A stretch of 45,708 bases of DNA from Pseudomonas folii (lineage in GTDB: Bacteria; Pseudomonadota; Gammaproteobacteria; Pseudomonadales; Pseudomonadaceae). This document shows positions 25,658-34,109 of the stretch, in pieces. Below the pieces are notes generated by a model. The model saw only the letters and a program-made list of their open reading frames with translations. It ran no database searches and was not told the origin of the DNA. The first letter of the stretch is position 1. Each line of letters starts with the position of its first letter. The stretch lies in assembly GCF_014357575.1 (NCBI RefSeq), contig NZ_JACONW010000031.1, positions 1 to 45,708 of the forward strand. Reading direction: 5' to 3'. Both the position numbers and the translations under genes were made by a program.

Positions 25658-26992
25658 TTATCCTCGGATGGCCCAGAAAGCCAGATTCAGGCCCGGAAAA
25701 TCACCGGCCACATGGAAGGCAAAGCCACCGGAATTCATCAGCTGTTTCCAGTGCTCACTGCCTCGGTCCAGTTCGTAATAGGTCGAGCCTGCGTGATACG
25801 GGATCTGACGGGGCGCAACCGGCAATGGCAGCAGGCCGATGCCCGGCAATTGCAGGTTGACCAGGTCTCGAATGTGTTCCACCGAGCCGACTTTGCTCTG
25901 CTGGGCAAAGCGCCCGCGCAAGGTTTCCCCCGGCACGTCGGCGCGGACCACCAGGATAAAGCTGGCGCTGTCGATCAGGCTGCGGTCAGCCAGCATGGCG
26001 ACATGAATACCGTAAGCTTTCTCGACAATCGGAATCGGCGTGGCTTTGCTGTCGATCAACATCGACAGTGCTTCGCGCAGGGCATGCATGACCGGCGTGA
26101 AGCTCAATGCGAGATCGTCATGCTGGTACGGCGGATACTCCGCTGGACGGCGCTCGGCCAGCGAGAACGTAGCGAACTCTCCTGCCAGGCTGACCAGCTC
26201 GCTGAACAACCGCTCGGGGTGCAGCGGACTCAGGTGAGTGAGGTGCTGGATCAGAGGCTGAGCCCGATTGACCAGTTGCAACAGCATGAAGTCAGCGATC
26301 TCCGAGGCCCCGCCCGCGCCGGACGCTACCACCCGCCCAGCCAATGCTTCGCCGCGTTGATGCAGCAGGCCCAACAGCTCGCTGCGAAACGCGCTCAGCA
26401 GCGCGCTGGCCGCGATATCCAGCACCGGCGGGATATAAGTGTCATCCAGCACCAGCGCCCGGTCGGCGCGCTTTTCCTTGATGCGTACCATGCCGATGGC
26501 GGCGTAATCACCCAGGCCATCCTGGGCGGTCAACAGCCGCAGCGCACGGGAGCCAATGGCTACCGGTGCGCGGTTCTCGAACGGCGCATTGTCATCGCGC
26601 ACTTCGCGCACCTGGCTGATGTAACGTGCCGCGCCGGGTTCTTCGCCTTCATCGACCGTGTCGCGCGCGCCAGCACGGCGCAGCGGCAAGGCCAGGTAAA
26701 TGAGCCCGTCACGCAGATTGTCATCAATGCTCAACGGGCTTGGCGCCAGGTCGTCCTGAGGGATGTTGAACGGCGTCCCATCCGGCAAAAGTCCACGGGC
26801 CGAAATAATCGCGAGTTTGCCCTGAGCAAGCAGGCCCTGATCGATCAATAACTCGGAAAACCCCCAGGCACCGGCCGACAATGGCCGACTGCGGGCATCG
26901 ATGAGGTTTTCCAGGTAACGGTCATGTTGCTGGAAATGCTGTGTTCCAATGAACATGCCTTCCGACCAGACCACTCGATTGTTCCAGGACAT
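25658..26992 (-). CDS. tssK: T6SS baseplate protein TssK
   Basis: The 444-residue protein opens with the family hallmark VVWSEGMFIGTQHFQQHDRY (residues 7-26). TssK trimers link the baseplate to the TssJLM complex. Length and domain order are normal. GGAG five bases upstream of the ATG supports the start. It lies 15 bases after tssJ and 6 bases before tssL. Confidence 0.95.
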   Translation of the reverse strand: MSWNNRVVWSEGMFIGTQHFQQHDRYLENLIDARSRPLSAGAWGFSELLIDQGLLAQGKLAIISARGLLPDGTPFNIPQDDLAPSPLSIDDNLRDGLIYLALPLRRAGARDTVDEGEEPGAARYISQVREVRDDNAPFENRAPVAIGSRALRLLTAQDGLGDYAAIGMVRIKEKRADRALVLDDTYIPPVLDIAASALLSAFRSELLGLLHQRGEALAGRVVASGAGGASEIADFMLLQLVNRAQPLIQHLTHLSPLHPERLFSELVSLAGEFATFSLAERRPAEYPPYQHDDLALSFTPVMHALREALSMLIDSKATPIPIVEKAYGIHVAMLADRSLIDSASFILVVRADVPGETLRGRFAQQSKVGSVEHIRDLVNLQLPGIGLLPLPVAPRQIPYHAGSTYYELDRGSEHWKQLMNSGGFAFHVAGDFPGLNLAFWAIRG

Positions 26993-27007
26993 GAGTTCTC
27001 CGATTGC

Positions 27008-27511
27008 CTATTGAGCGGGACGGGTTGGGATCGCGGCGTCGGTGCGTATGGCTCGCACGTCGAGGCTGATCTGATATTCGCGGCGTTGGCCGGGGGCGAC
27101 ATCAAGCACCGCACGCCATTGCGCCTGGTCTATTTCGCGGTAACCGACAACGAGCCCGACATGACGGGTTGCAGGGTCAAGAGAGCGCTTGATGCTCAAT
27201 TGTTCGCCGGGCTGTAGCAGCACTTCGTCCTGGTCGATCAGATCCGGGCCAAGAGTCGCAGGCGCGCGCTCCACGAGGCCAAAGTAATCGGCACGGGTGA
27301 AATTGGCGGTGTTCTTGAGTTCAAAAATTCGCACTCGCACGGGTGCTGGCTGGCCGCTGGCGCCGGGATTGAGGCCGGCGATCGCCTGGAAATTCAACGT
27401 CAACGCGTTGGCATCGTTTGCACGCTGCGTCGCGTCGGCAGGAGGTGCAGCGTCTTTTGCACAAGAGGTCAGCAGCATGATGAAAAGAGCTGCTACAGCA
27501 CTACGAAACAT
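27008..27511 (-). CDS. tssJ: T6SS outer-membrane lipoprotein TssJ
   Basis: The 167-residue lipoprotein has a short signal peptide ending in the lipobox LLTSC (about residues 13-17). The beta-sandwich body contains VRVRIFELKN near residue 63 and a DYFGLVE-type loop, both usual for TssJ. GAGGA seven bases before the ATG is a good ribosome site. TssJ anchors the TssM periplasmic domain to the outer membrane. Confidence 0.93.
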   Translation of the reverse strand: MFRSAVAALFIMLLTSCAKDAAPPADATQRANDANALTLNFQAIAGLNPGASGQPAPVRVRIFELKNTANFTRADYFGLVERAPATLGPDLIDQDEVLLQPGEQLSIKRSLDPATRHVGLVVGYREIDQAQWRAVLDVAPGQRREYQISLDVRAIRTDAAIPTRPAQ

Positions 27512-27559
27512 CCATTTTTCCTCAATATCCAGGGGCGTTGTCTGTTGCTTGACGTATTG

Positions 27560-28987
27560 TCACGGACGCCGTAGTCGGGCGCTGTGCTCCTCGTAGGCGC
27601 GGCTGAATTCACGACCGAACAGGTCTTGAAAATCATCTTCCGCCTCGCGGGAAATATTGTTGTAAAGCTCGCTGAACTGCTGCCAATACTGGGCTTGACG
27701 CGATCCGGGCAGGAGGTTGGAAAGCCCACCGGGTTTACTCATCCGTGTTTCCAGTTCACTGGGCTCGAAACGTTTGAGCAGGTGTTTGATTGCAGCTTCG
27801 ACCCCTGCCATGACGGCCAGTTGATGCGCACGTAAATCGTCGAAACTGTCGCTGACGGCCTGGTCCGGCGGCATGAACGCCTGATTGCCATGGCGCAGCA
27901 GGAGCAGCAGCGCTTCATCGGCATTGGGCGCGAACTTCAGCGGGTTGTTTTCCACCGGGCGGATCATGGTTTGCTGCATCCGGAACTCGCCCTTGAGGCT
28001 GGTGCGCGCACGCAGTACATCGATCAGGCCTTCGACCATCAACCGGTAACTGCGGCCGATGGCTTCCATTTGCGCTTCGGCTTGAGCGTGATCGATGCGC
28101 AATTGATCCAGCCCTGCGCCGCGCAGAAAGGCTTGCAGCAATTGAGGTTGCGCGTGATTGGCGGCCGGTTCGGTCACCCGCGGCGGTGTCGGTTGCTCCT
28201 GGGCCGGAGCCGGGACGGGCGCAGCAACAGCCACAGGAATCGGCGCTGGCGGGATTTCTGGCACAGGTTCAGCGCTGACTGCCGCTGGCCTGGCTGGCGC
28301 AGGCGTATCTGCAAACAGATCCCAGTCTTCCGGGATGACACCCGGCGCGGCCGCGGCGGGCACTGGTGTGTCGAACACTGGAGCAGGCGCTATGGGCGCA
28401 TGAGTGGCCGTCGGCGGCCGAAAGTCATGTCGTTCAGCTGGCACATGGTCCGGCTGAGTAACCGGCGGGACGGCAGACGGCGCAAGAAAGTCGAACAGGT
28501 CGGGCAGGGTATCGAACGAGGACGCGCCCGGGAAACCTGACGGGTTCGGCGTATCCAGTGATGCAGAGGCGGGGAAGGGCGACGGGGTCTGCTGGCGACC
28601 CATCAGCGCTTCAAAGCTGTTTGAAGCGTCCACGTTGCCGAGGCCGGTTTCAATCATTTGCAGATTGAAATCAATGCGCGCCTGAATTTCGTATTCGCCA
28701 ATCCGGATAACTTCGCCGTCTTGTAATGGCTCACTGTTTCCGCGACGCAGCCTGATACCTGCGTTGACCAATTCGACACCGTTGGTGCTGTTATCGGTCA
28801 AATAATAACGGCCGTCTTTATATTGAATGACGCAATGTCTGGCTGAAACGAGGCGTTCCGGATCAGGTAATACCCAATCATTGTCCGTGCTGCGGCCAAT
28901 CGCTATCACGCCTTTGTCCATTGATTTTTCGGGACATTGGCCTGGCGTTATCTTGTGATAACTCGTAATGGTCAAACGCAGCGACAT
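27560..28987 (-). CDS. tagH: T6SS forkhead-associated protein Fha (TagH), first gene of the leftward operon
   Basis: The protein is 475 residues long from the ATG at 28987. AAGGAGG four bases upstream supports this start; the ATG at 29002 would place the ribosome site inside the coding region. The FHA domain (about 20-95) holds the phosphothreonine-binding residues in GRSTDNDW, SARHC and NSTNGVEL. A long Pro/Ala linker (about 130-290) follows, then the helical C-terminal domain typical of T6SS FHA proteins. PpkA phosphorylates it and PppA reverses this. It heads the operon that runs to tagQ or beyond. Confidence 0.95.
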   Translation of the reverse strand: MSLRLTITSYHKITPGQCPEKSMDKGVIAIGRSTDNDWVLPDPERLVSARHCVIQYKDGRYYLTDNSTNGVELVNAGIRLRRGNSEPLQDGEVIRIGEYEIQARIDFNLQMIETGLGNVDASNSFEALMGRQQTPSPFPASASLDTPNPSGFPGASSFDTLPDLFDFLAPSAVPPVTQPDHVPAERHDFRPPTATHAPIAPAPVFDTPVPAAAAPGVIPEDWDLFADTPAPARPAAVSAEPVPEIPPAPIPVAVAAPVPAPAQEQPTPPRVTEPAANHAQPQLLQAFLRGAGLDQLRIDHAQAEAQMEAIGRSYRLMVEGLIDVLRARTSLKGEFRMQQTMIRPVENNPLKFAPNADEALLLLLRHGNQAFMPPDQAVSDSFDDLRAHQLAVMAGVEAAIKHLLKRFEPSELETRMSKPGGLSNLLPGSRQAQYWQQFSELYNNISREAEDDFQDLFGREFSRAYEEHSARLRRP

Positions 28988-29259
28988 CGCGCCTCCTTGC
29001 ATGCATCGCGAACAAAAAAACGGAAAGATTGTTTCTGCGACAAAACGATTACAGTTTGATCAAAACAGCAAAAATATCCCTTTATATCGGCCATTTCGCT
29101 GAATTTCGCGATTGTAAACACACCTTCATGAACATCGTACAGATTGTGACCGCAGAGTTCAGTGAGATGCCAGCCCTGTCACAACTGTTTCACGAGCTTT
29201 ACAGCTTACCTTGACATTGGCTGTTTCCTACACCAAAAATGCACAACTTCTAAAATTAC

Positions 29260-29282
29260 TGTGATATCGACGTGACATCACA
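29260..29282. promoter_or_regulatory. dyad TGTGAT-N11-ATCACA, candidate operator
   Basis: Perfect six-base inverted half-sites TGTGAT and ATCACA are separated by 11 bases. The half-sites resemble those of CRP/Vfr regulators, but the spacing between TGTGA and TCACA is 13 rather than 6, so it is not a normal CRP-type site. It lies about 105 bases before the tssA start. The binding protein is unknown. Confidence 0.35.
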
Positions 29283-29368
29283 GATCGCACGTTTTCAGCA
29301 AAGTTCCGAAGTTGCTCTGAAGAATTTATGCAAAGTGATTGCGATATTTTCGTAACTATTCCCGGACC

Positions 29369-29384
29369 TCGATAGGGAGATCGA
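29369..29384 (+). promoter_or_regulatory. tssA leader hairpin with Shine-Dalgarno in loop, candidate RsmA/RsmE site
   Basis: TCGAT at 29369-29373 pairs perfectly with ATCGA at 29380-29384, leaving the hexaloop AGGGAG, which is also the ribosome site for the TTG at 29386. CsrA/RsmA proteins bind GGA in hexaloops of short stems. A second GGA lies just upstream at 29364-29366. RsmA control of H1-T6SS leaders is known in P. aeruginosa. Confidence 0.65.
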
Positions 29385-29385
29385 T

Positions 29386-30405
29386 TTGGTGGATGTTCCG
29401 TTGTTACTCGCCGCTGTTTCCGCGAATTCTCCGTGTGGCGAAGATCTGGAATATGACGCCGATTTTTTGCAGTTGGAGCGCGACGCACTGGGCAAGCCCG
29501 AGCGTGTCATGGGCGATTCAATTCAGCCCGCTGAGCCGCCCCAATGGCGCAAGATCGAGCAGTCCAGCACCGCTCTCCTGCAGCGCAGCAAAGACCTGCG
29601 CATCACCCATTTCCTCCTGCAAAGCGCCCTTGCCCTCGATGGCATCCATGGCCTGAGCAACGTCCTTGTTCTGACGCGTGACTTGCTCACGCAGTACTGG
29701 GCCGATCTTTACCCGCAGCTCGACGCCGATGACGACAACGACCCGACCGTCAGAATCAACGCGCTGGCCGGTCTGACCTGCGACACCAATATCCAGCTGC
29801 TGCGTGAAAGTATTCTGATTCGCTCCCGGGCCTTTGGTCCGATCAGTCTCCGGGCCGCCCTGAATGCCGCTGGCCTGCAGCATTTTGCGGATGAGCGCCT
29901 GACGTCCGATGAGTTGGCGGGCGCGCTGCAGGACGTAGATGCCGAGCAGTTGGACGGTATTCGTGCCGCGTTGGGGACTGCTCGTGATGCTGCTGAAGCC
30001 ATCGAGCAAATCGTCTCCGGGCACGTAGGTTCGGCTCAGGGTGTTGATCTGTCGGCCTTGAAGCAGCCACTCAAACAGGCACTGCAAGTGCTGGGTGAGT
30101 CAGCCGCTTACAGCGAGTCCGAGACGCCGCTCACAGAATCAACCGAACCTCGCGAACTTTTCAGCGAATCAAGCGCTCCGATTTCAGCCCGTTCTGCTGG
30201 TGCGATCAGTAGCCGTGAAGACGTGTTGCGTAGCCTGGATCTGATCCTCGGTTATTACGCCCGTCACGAGCCTTCGAGCCCGCTTCCGGTGTTGTTGAAT
30301 CGGGCAAAGTTGCTGGTCAATGCGGACTTCGCAACCATCGTGCGCAATCTGATTCCCGACGGTATGACCCAATTTGAAAATCTGCGCGGACCCGAGGCCG
30401 ACTGA
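29386..30405 (+). CDS. tssA: T6SS cap and priming protein TssA
   Basis: The 339-residue protein has the ImpA N-terminal domain, starting VDVPLLLAAVSANSPCGEDL and including WRKIEQSS and ADLYPQLDADDDNDP. The C-terminal domain near 265-330 contains SREDVLRSLDLILGYYARHEP. The TTG at 29386 is chosen because the P. aeruginosa homologue starts at the matching place; GTG at 29389 is possible. TssA primes sheath and tube polymerisation. It is the first gene of the rightward operon. Confidence 0.92.
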   Translation: MVDVPLLLAAVSANSPCGEDLEYDADFLQLERDALGKPERVMGDSIQPAEPPQWRKIEQSSTALLQRSKDLRITHFLLQSALALDGIHGLSNVLVLTRDLLTQYWADLYPQLDADDDNDPTVRINALAGLTCDTNIQLLRESILIRSRAFGPISLRAALNAAGLQHFADERLTSDELAGALQDVDAEQLDGIRAALGTARDAAEAIEQIVSGHVGSAQGVDLSALKQPLKQALQVLGESAAYSESETPLTESTEPRELFSESSAPISARSAGAISSREDVLRSLDLILGYYARHEPSSPLPVLLNRAKLLVNADFATIVRNLIPDGMTQFENLRGPEAD

Positions 30406-30502
30406 CTCGTAATCGAGTTGTTCTGGCCCGAGTTACGCAACACCGTTACCGGCACCGGCCGATGACGCTAACACCGTCGCATCAGCGACCAGGAGGAGCA
30501 AC

Positions 30503-31018
30503 GTGGCGAACAGCAGTTCTCAGAAATTCATCGCGCGCAACCGCGCGCCACGGGTCCAGATCGAGTACGACGTAGAGCTTTACGGTGCCGAGAAAAAGGT
30601 CCAGCTGCCGTTCGTGATGGGCGTCATGGCTGATCTGGCGGGCAAGCCTGCCGAGCCGCTGCCGGCCGTTGCCGACCGCAAGTTTCTGGAAATCGACGTC
30701 GATAACTTCGACTCGCGCCTCAAGGCGATGCAGCCTCGTGTTGCGTTTCATGTGCCGAACGAACTGACCGGTGAAGGTAACCTGAGTCTGGATATCACGT
30801 TCGAAAGCATGGACGACTTCAGCCCGGCTGCCGTTGCTCGCAAGATCGATTCGCTGAACCAGTTGCTTGAAGCTCGCACCCAGTTGGCCAACCTGTTGAC
30901 CTACATGGACGGCAAGACCGGCGCCGAAGAAATCATCATGAAAGCCATCAAGGATCCGGCGTTGCTCCAGGCTCTGGCAAGTGCGCCAAAGCCGCAGGAC
31001 TCCGAGCCCAGTGCTTAA
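30503..31018 (+). CDS. tssB: T6SS contractile sheath small subunit TssB
   Basis: The 171-residue protein is TssB/VipA. It opens SSQKFIARNRAPRVQIEYDV and has the conserved LPFVMGVMADLAG and FLEIDVDNFDSRL stretches. The start is GTG at 30503, six bases after AGGAGG. It forms the sheath with TssC, encoded immediately downstream. The 97 bases before it, after tssA, contain no gene. Confidence 0.96.
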   Translation: MANSSSQKFIARNRAPRVQIEYDVELYGAEKKVQLPFVMGVMADLAGKPAEPLPAVADRKFLEIDVDNFDSRLKAMQPRVAFHVPNELTGEGNLSLDITFESMDDFSPAAVARKIDSLNQLLEARTQLANLLTYMDGKTGAEEIIMKAIKDPALLQALASAPKPQDSEPSA

Positions 31019-31033
31019 TCAGGACAAATGATC

Positions 31034-32527
31034 ATGACCGATTTGATGCGTGACAATCAGGCGCCACAGGGCTCCACTCAGGAAACCAGCGAGTTTGCTT
31101 CGCTGCTGATGCAAGAATTCAAACCCAAGACCGAGCGTGCTCGCGAAGCGGTTGAAACCGCCGTGCGGACCTTGGCCGAACACGCTTTGGCTCAGACTGA
31201 CCTCATCTCCAACGACGCGATCAAATCGATCGAGTCGATCATCGCGGCCATCGACGCCAAACTCACCGCGCAGGTGAATCAGGTCATCCACCACCCGGAA
31301 TTCCAGCAAGTGGAAAGCGCCTGGCGTGGTTTGCATTACCTGGTCAACAACACCGAAAGCGATGAGCAACTGAAGATTCGTGTGCTCAACATCTCCAAGC
31401 CGGAGTTGCACAAGACCCTGAAGAAATTCAAGGGCACGGCCTGGGATCAGAGCCCGATCTTCAAGAAAATGTACGAAGAAGAATATGGCCAATTCGGCGG
31501 CGAACCTTACGGTTGCCTGGTAGGCGATTACTACTTCGACCAGTCGCCGCCGGATGTCGAGTTGCTGGGTGAACTGTCCAAGGTCTGTGCAGCCATGCAC
31601 TCGCCGTTCATTGCGGCCGCATCGCCGACCGTGATGGGCATGGGTTCGTGGCAGGAACTGTCCAATCCGCGTGACCTGACCAAGATTTTCACCACCCCGG
31701 AATACGCCGGTTGGCGCTCGCTGCGTGAGTCCGAGGACGCACGCTATATCGGTCTGACCATGCCGCGCTTCCTGGCACGTCTGCCCTACGGCGCCAAGAC
31801 TGATCCGGTGGAAGCCTTCGCCTTCGAAGAAGACACCGACGGTGCCGACAGCGCCAATTACACCTGGGCCAACGCGGCCTACGCCATGGCGGTGAACATC
31901 AACCGTTCGTTCAAACACTACGGCTGGTGCTCGCGGATTCGCGGTATCGAGTCCGGTGGTGAAGTGCAGAACCTGCCTGCGCACACGTTCCCGACCGATG
32001 ATGGCGGCGTGGACATGAAATGTCCGACTGAAATTGCCATCTCCGACCGTCGCGAAGCAGAACTGGCCAAGAACGGTTTCATGCCGCTGCTGCACAAGAA
32101 GAACACGGATTTTGCCGCGTTCATCGGTGCCCAGTCGCTGCAGAAGCCTGCCGAATATGACGATCCGGATGCGACCGCCAACGCCAATCTGGCAGCACGT
32201 CTGCCTTACCTGTTCGCCACGTGCCGTTTCGCGCATTACTTGAAGTGCATCGTGCGCGACAAGGTCGGCTCTTTCAAAGAGAAGGACGAGATGCAGCGCT
32301 GGTTGCAGGACTGGATTCTGAACTACGTCGACGGCGACCCTGCGCACTCCACCGAAACCACCAAGGCCCAGCACCCGCTGGCTGCGGCCGAAGTGGTCGT
32401 TGAAGACGTAGAAGGCAATCCGGGTTACTACACCTCGAAATTCTTCTTGCGCCCGCACTACCAGCTTGAAGGCCTGACGGTATCGTTGCGTCTGGTTTCG
32501 AAGCTGCCGTCGGCAAAAAGCGCCTGA
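31034..32527 (+). CDS. tssC: T6SS contractile sheath large subunit TssC
   Basis: The 497-residue protein is TssC/VipB, with HHPEFQQVESAWRGLHYLV near residue 90 and RFLARLPYG near residue 250. AGGA at 31021-31024 fits the ATG at 31034 better than the ATG at 31028, which is only three bases from it. The sheath contracts to drive the Hcp tube. Confidence 0.96.
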   Translation: MTDLMRDNQAPQGSTQETSEFASLLMQEFKPKTERAREAVETAVRTLAEHALAQTDLISNDAIKSIESIIAAIDAKLTAQVNQVIHHPEFQQVESAWRGLHYLVNNTESDEQLKIRVLNISKPELHKTLKKFKGTAWDQSPIFKKMYEEEYGQFGGEPYGCLVGDYYFDQSPPDVELLGELSKVCAAMHSPFIAAASPTVMGMGSWQELSNPRDLTKIFTTPEYAGWRSLRESEDARYIGLTMPRFLARLPYGAKTDPVEAFAFEEDTDGADSANYTWANAAYAMAVNINRSFKHYGWCSRIRGIESGGEVQNLPAHTFPTDDGGVDMKCPTEIAISDRREAELAKNGFMPLLHKKNTDFAAFIGAQSLQKPAEYDDPDATANANLAARLPYLFATCRFAHYLKCIVRDKVGSFKEKDEMQRWLQDWILNYVDGDPAHSTETTKAQHPLAAAEVVVEDVEGNPGYYTSKFFLRPHYQLEGLTVSLRLVSKLPSAKSA

Positions 32528-32546
32528 TTCAGCAGTTACCGCAGGA

Positions 32547-32560
32547 CCGGTTTTAACCGG
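32547..32560 (+). other. short perfect hairpin between tssC and hcp
   Basis: CCGGTT and AACCGG are separated by TT, forming a compact palindrome 20 bases after the tssC stop. The 137-base spacer may hold an hcp promoter or a processing site, which would fit Hcp being needed in large amounts. No clear promoter boxes seen. Confidence 0.45.
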
Positions 32561-32664
32561 GAGTCAGCACTCACTGCTCCCGCCCAAAAGCCGCTCCTGT
32601 GTCGTAGACCAAACGGCGCTGCCGTCTTACACAACCAGTGGCCATCGCCACATCAGGAGAAAAC

Positions 32665-33153
32665 ATGGCTGTCGATATTTTCATCAAGATCGGTGACATC
32701 AAGGGCGAGTCCATGGACAAGGCCCACAAGGACGAAATCGACGTGCTGAACTGGAGCTGGGGCATGTCCCAGTCCGGCAACATGCACGTGGGCAGCGGTG
32801 GCGGTGCTGGCAAGGTGAACATTCAGGACCTGTCGATCACCAAGTACGTCGACAAGTCCACGCCAAATCTGATGATGCTGTGCAGCTCCGGTAAACACAT
32901 CGACAAGGTTACGCTCACCGTGCGCAAGGCCGGTGGTGAAAGCCAGGTCGAGTACCTGATCATCAACCTTGAAGAAGTGCTGATCACCTCGCTGAGCACC
33001 GGCGGCTCGGGCAGCGATGATCGTTTGACTGAAAACGTGACCCTGAACTTCGCTCAGGTTCTGGTCGACTATCAGCCACAAAAAGCAGACGGCACCAAAG
33101 ACGGCGGTGCGGTCAAATACGGCTGGAACATTCGTTCGAATACCAAGCGTTGA
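32665..33153 (+). CDS. hcp: T6SS tube protein Hcp (Hcp1 type)
   Basis: The 162-residue protein starts at the ATG at 32665, five bases after AGGAG. The sequence is very close to P. aeruginosa Hcp1: DIFIKIGDIKGESMDKAHKD at the start, SWGMSQSGNMHVG and STPNLMMLCSSGKH in the middle, and VKYGWNIR at the end. It forms hexamer rings that stack into the secreted tube and can chaperone small effectors such as amidases. The amidase gene follows directly. Confidence 0.97.
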   Translation: MAVDIFIKIGDIKGESMDKAHKDEIDVLNWSWGMSQSGNMHVGSGGGAGKVNIQDLSITKYVDKSTPNLMMLCSSGKHIDKVTLTVRKAGGESQVEYLIINLEEVLITSLSTGGSGSDDRLTENVTLNFAQVLVDYQPQKADGTKDGGAVKYGWNIRSNTKR

Positions 33154-33159
33154 TCGCAG

Positions 33160-33183
33160 GCGCCCCCGTTCACTCGGGGGCGC
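33160..33183 (+). terminator. GC-rich hairpin directly after hcp, likely attenuator or mRNA stabiliser
   Basis: GCGCCCCCG at 33160-33168 and CGGGGGCGC at 33175-33183 form a perfect nine-pair stem with a six-base loop, seven bases after the hcp stop. No T-run follows, so read-through is expected. It would separate hcp mRNA from the less-needed downstream genes. Confidence 0.75.
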
Positions 33184-33219
33184 AACTTCACGTTCGATCT
33201 TTTGCCGGATGCCTGAACC

Positions 33220-33669
33220 ATGGCCAAGCCTTCGTTTATCAATCTGTGGAATGGCTATCCCCCATATCCCGGGCCAGCTGCGTGTGACGGGCCATGGTCC
33301 AATCAATGCGCCATTCGGATGAGTATCGCGCTGTGCGCTGAGCGAACTCTGCCGGTCAATTCGTCAACCTACACCGAGCCGCGCTGTGCTCATGGCCATG
33401 CGCGTGGGGCTGAGTCCCTGGCTAACTGGCTGTGGAAGAAGAAGCAGCTTGGGCCGCCAAAGATTTACACCAACAGCCCGGCTGACCGGCTCAGCTTGAT
33501 TAACAAGACCGGGATCATTTTCTATAAAGATTTCTACTATCAGCCCAACGATCCAGACGGCAGTCCGAGCGGTGACCACATCGACTTGTGGAATCGTGGT
33601 CTAACTGCAAGCAAGGGCAGTGACTACTTCGTTCGCGCCAAGGCTGTCTGGTTTTGGGAGCTGAACTGA
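33220..33669 (+). CDS. tae4: T6SS peptidoglycan amidase effector, Tae4 type
   Basis: The 149-residue protein is an NlpC/P60-like amidase. The catalytic Cys30 lies in NQCAIRMS and His120 in GDHIDLWN, the two signature blocks of the Tae4 family (compare N-A-C-P-I-R-M-S and GHVTLWN in Salmonella Tae4). There is no signal peptide, as expected for Hcp-delivered cargo. It would cut peptide cross-links in the rival's periplasm. The gene lies between hcp and tssE, where P. aeruginosa has tagJ. No strong ribosome site precedes the ATG. The lipoprotein gene overlaps its stop. Confidence 0.88.
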   Translation: MAKPSFINLWNGYPPYPGPAACDGPWSNQCAIRMSIALCAERTLPVNSSTYTEPRCAHGHARGAESLANWLWKKKQLGPPKIYTNSPADRLSLINKTGIIFYKDFYYQPNDPDGSPSGDHIDLWNRGLTASKGSDYFVRAKAVWFWELN

Positions 33670-34109
33670 TGCGCCTGTTCGCCGGGTTCACGTTGCTGTC
33701 TGCCAGCCTGCTCAGCCTCACTGCATGTGCAGCTCAGCCGTCTGCCACCAGTAGCAGCACGCTGACGACGGCCGAAATTGCCGGTCAGCCTGTCCATCTG
33801 AGCGACGGGCAGGGCCGTTGCGTCCTGACTCGCAAAGGGAGCGCAGCGCTAACGCTGGATATGCAGTGGCCATGTCGCTTCAGTGAAGATCGGCAACACA
33901 AAGTGCGAGTGGAGGATTTTCGCAAGGCACTGATCGTCATGGTCGAGCGTAGCGAGCCTATGCCGCCGCCAAGTACTGATTGCCTGACCGATTTACAGCC
34001 TGTTCGCTTCTACAAGGGCAAACTTGAGGCCGCGCCAGTGAGTCGGATTGCCGCTTGCGGCCCAGGCTTCTGGGATCAGAAAACCTTTACCTGGCAGTTC
34101 GACTGGTGA
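33669..34109 (+). CDS. periplasmic lipoprotein, probable immunity to the Tae4-type amidase
   Basis: The 146-residue lipoprotein starts at the ATG at 33669, which overlaps the amidase stop by one base (TGATG). Its signal peptide ends in the lipobox SLTAC. The mature part has four further cysteines (GRCVL, WPCRF, TDCLT, AACGP), enough for two disulfides. Position, coupling and export to the compartment where the amidase acts make it the likely immunity protein. I do not see a clear match to the Tai4 family, so no gene symbol is given. Confidence 0.7.
   Translation: MRLFAGFTLLSASLLSLTACAAQPSATSSSTLTTAEIAGQPVHLSDGQGRCVLTRKGSAALTLDMQWPCRFSEDRQHKVRVEDFRKALIVMVERSEPMPPPSTDCLTDLQPVRFYKGKLEAAPVSRIAACGPGFWDQKTFTWQFDW

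Larger units (their letters stand above)
29003..29385. promoter_or_regulatory. divergent promoter region between tagH and tssA operons
   Basis: About 390 AT-rich bases separate the two operons and must hold both promoters and leaders. No protein-coding frame is convincing. A TTGACA at 29212-29217 is a possible -35 box for tssA, but no matching -10 is clear. The region also holds a dyad at 29260-29282 and the tssA leader hairpin. Confidence 0.75.

Noticed and set aside
25388..26851. Plus-strand open frame of 487 codons opposite tssL and tssK
   Set aside because: Antisense to two certain genes; composition is not protein-like.
29260..29282. CRP/Vfr site
   Set aside because: Half-sites are right but the spacing is 13 instead of 6 between TGTGA and TCACA.
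29003..29385. Sigma-54 promoter for hcp/tssA-type operons
   Set aside because: Some T6SS clusters use sigma-54, but I found no GG-N10-GC element with suitable flanks in this spacer.
31019..32458. Minus-strand open frame of 479 codons opposite tssC
   Set aside because: Antisense shadow of a strongly conserved sheath gene.
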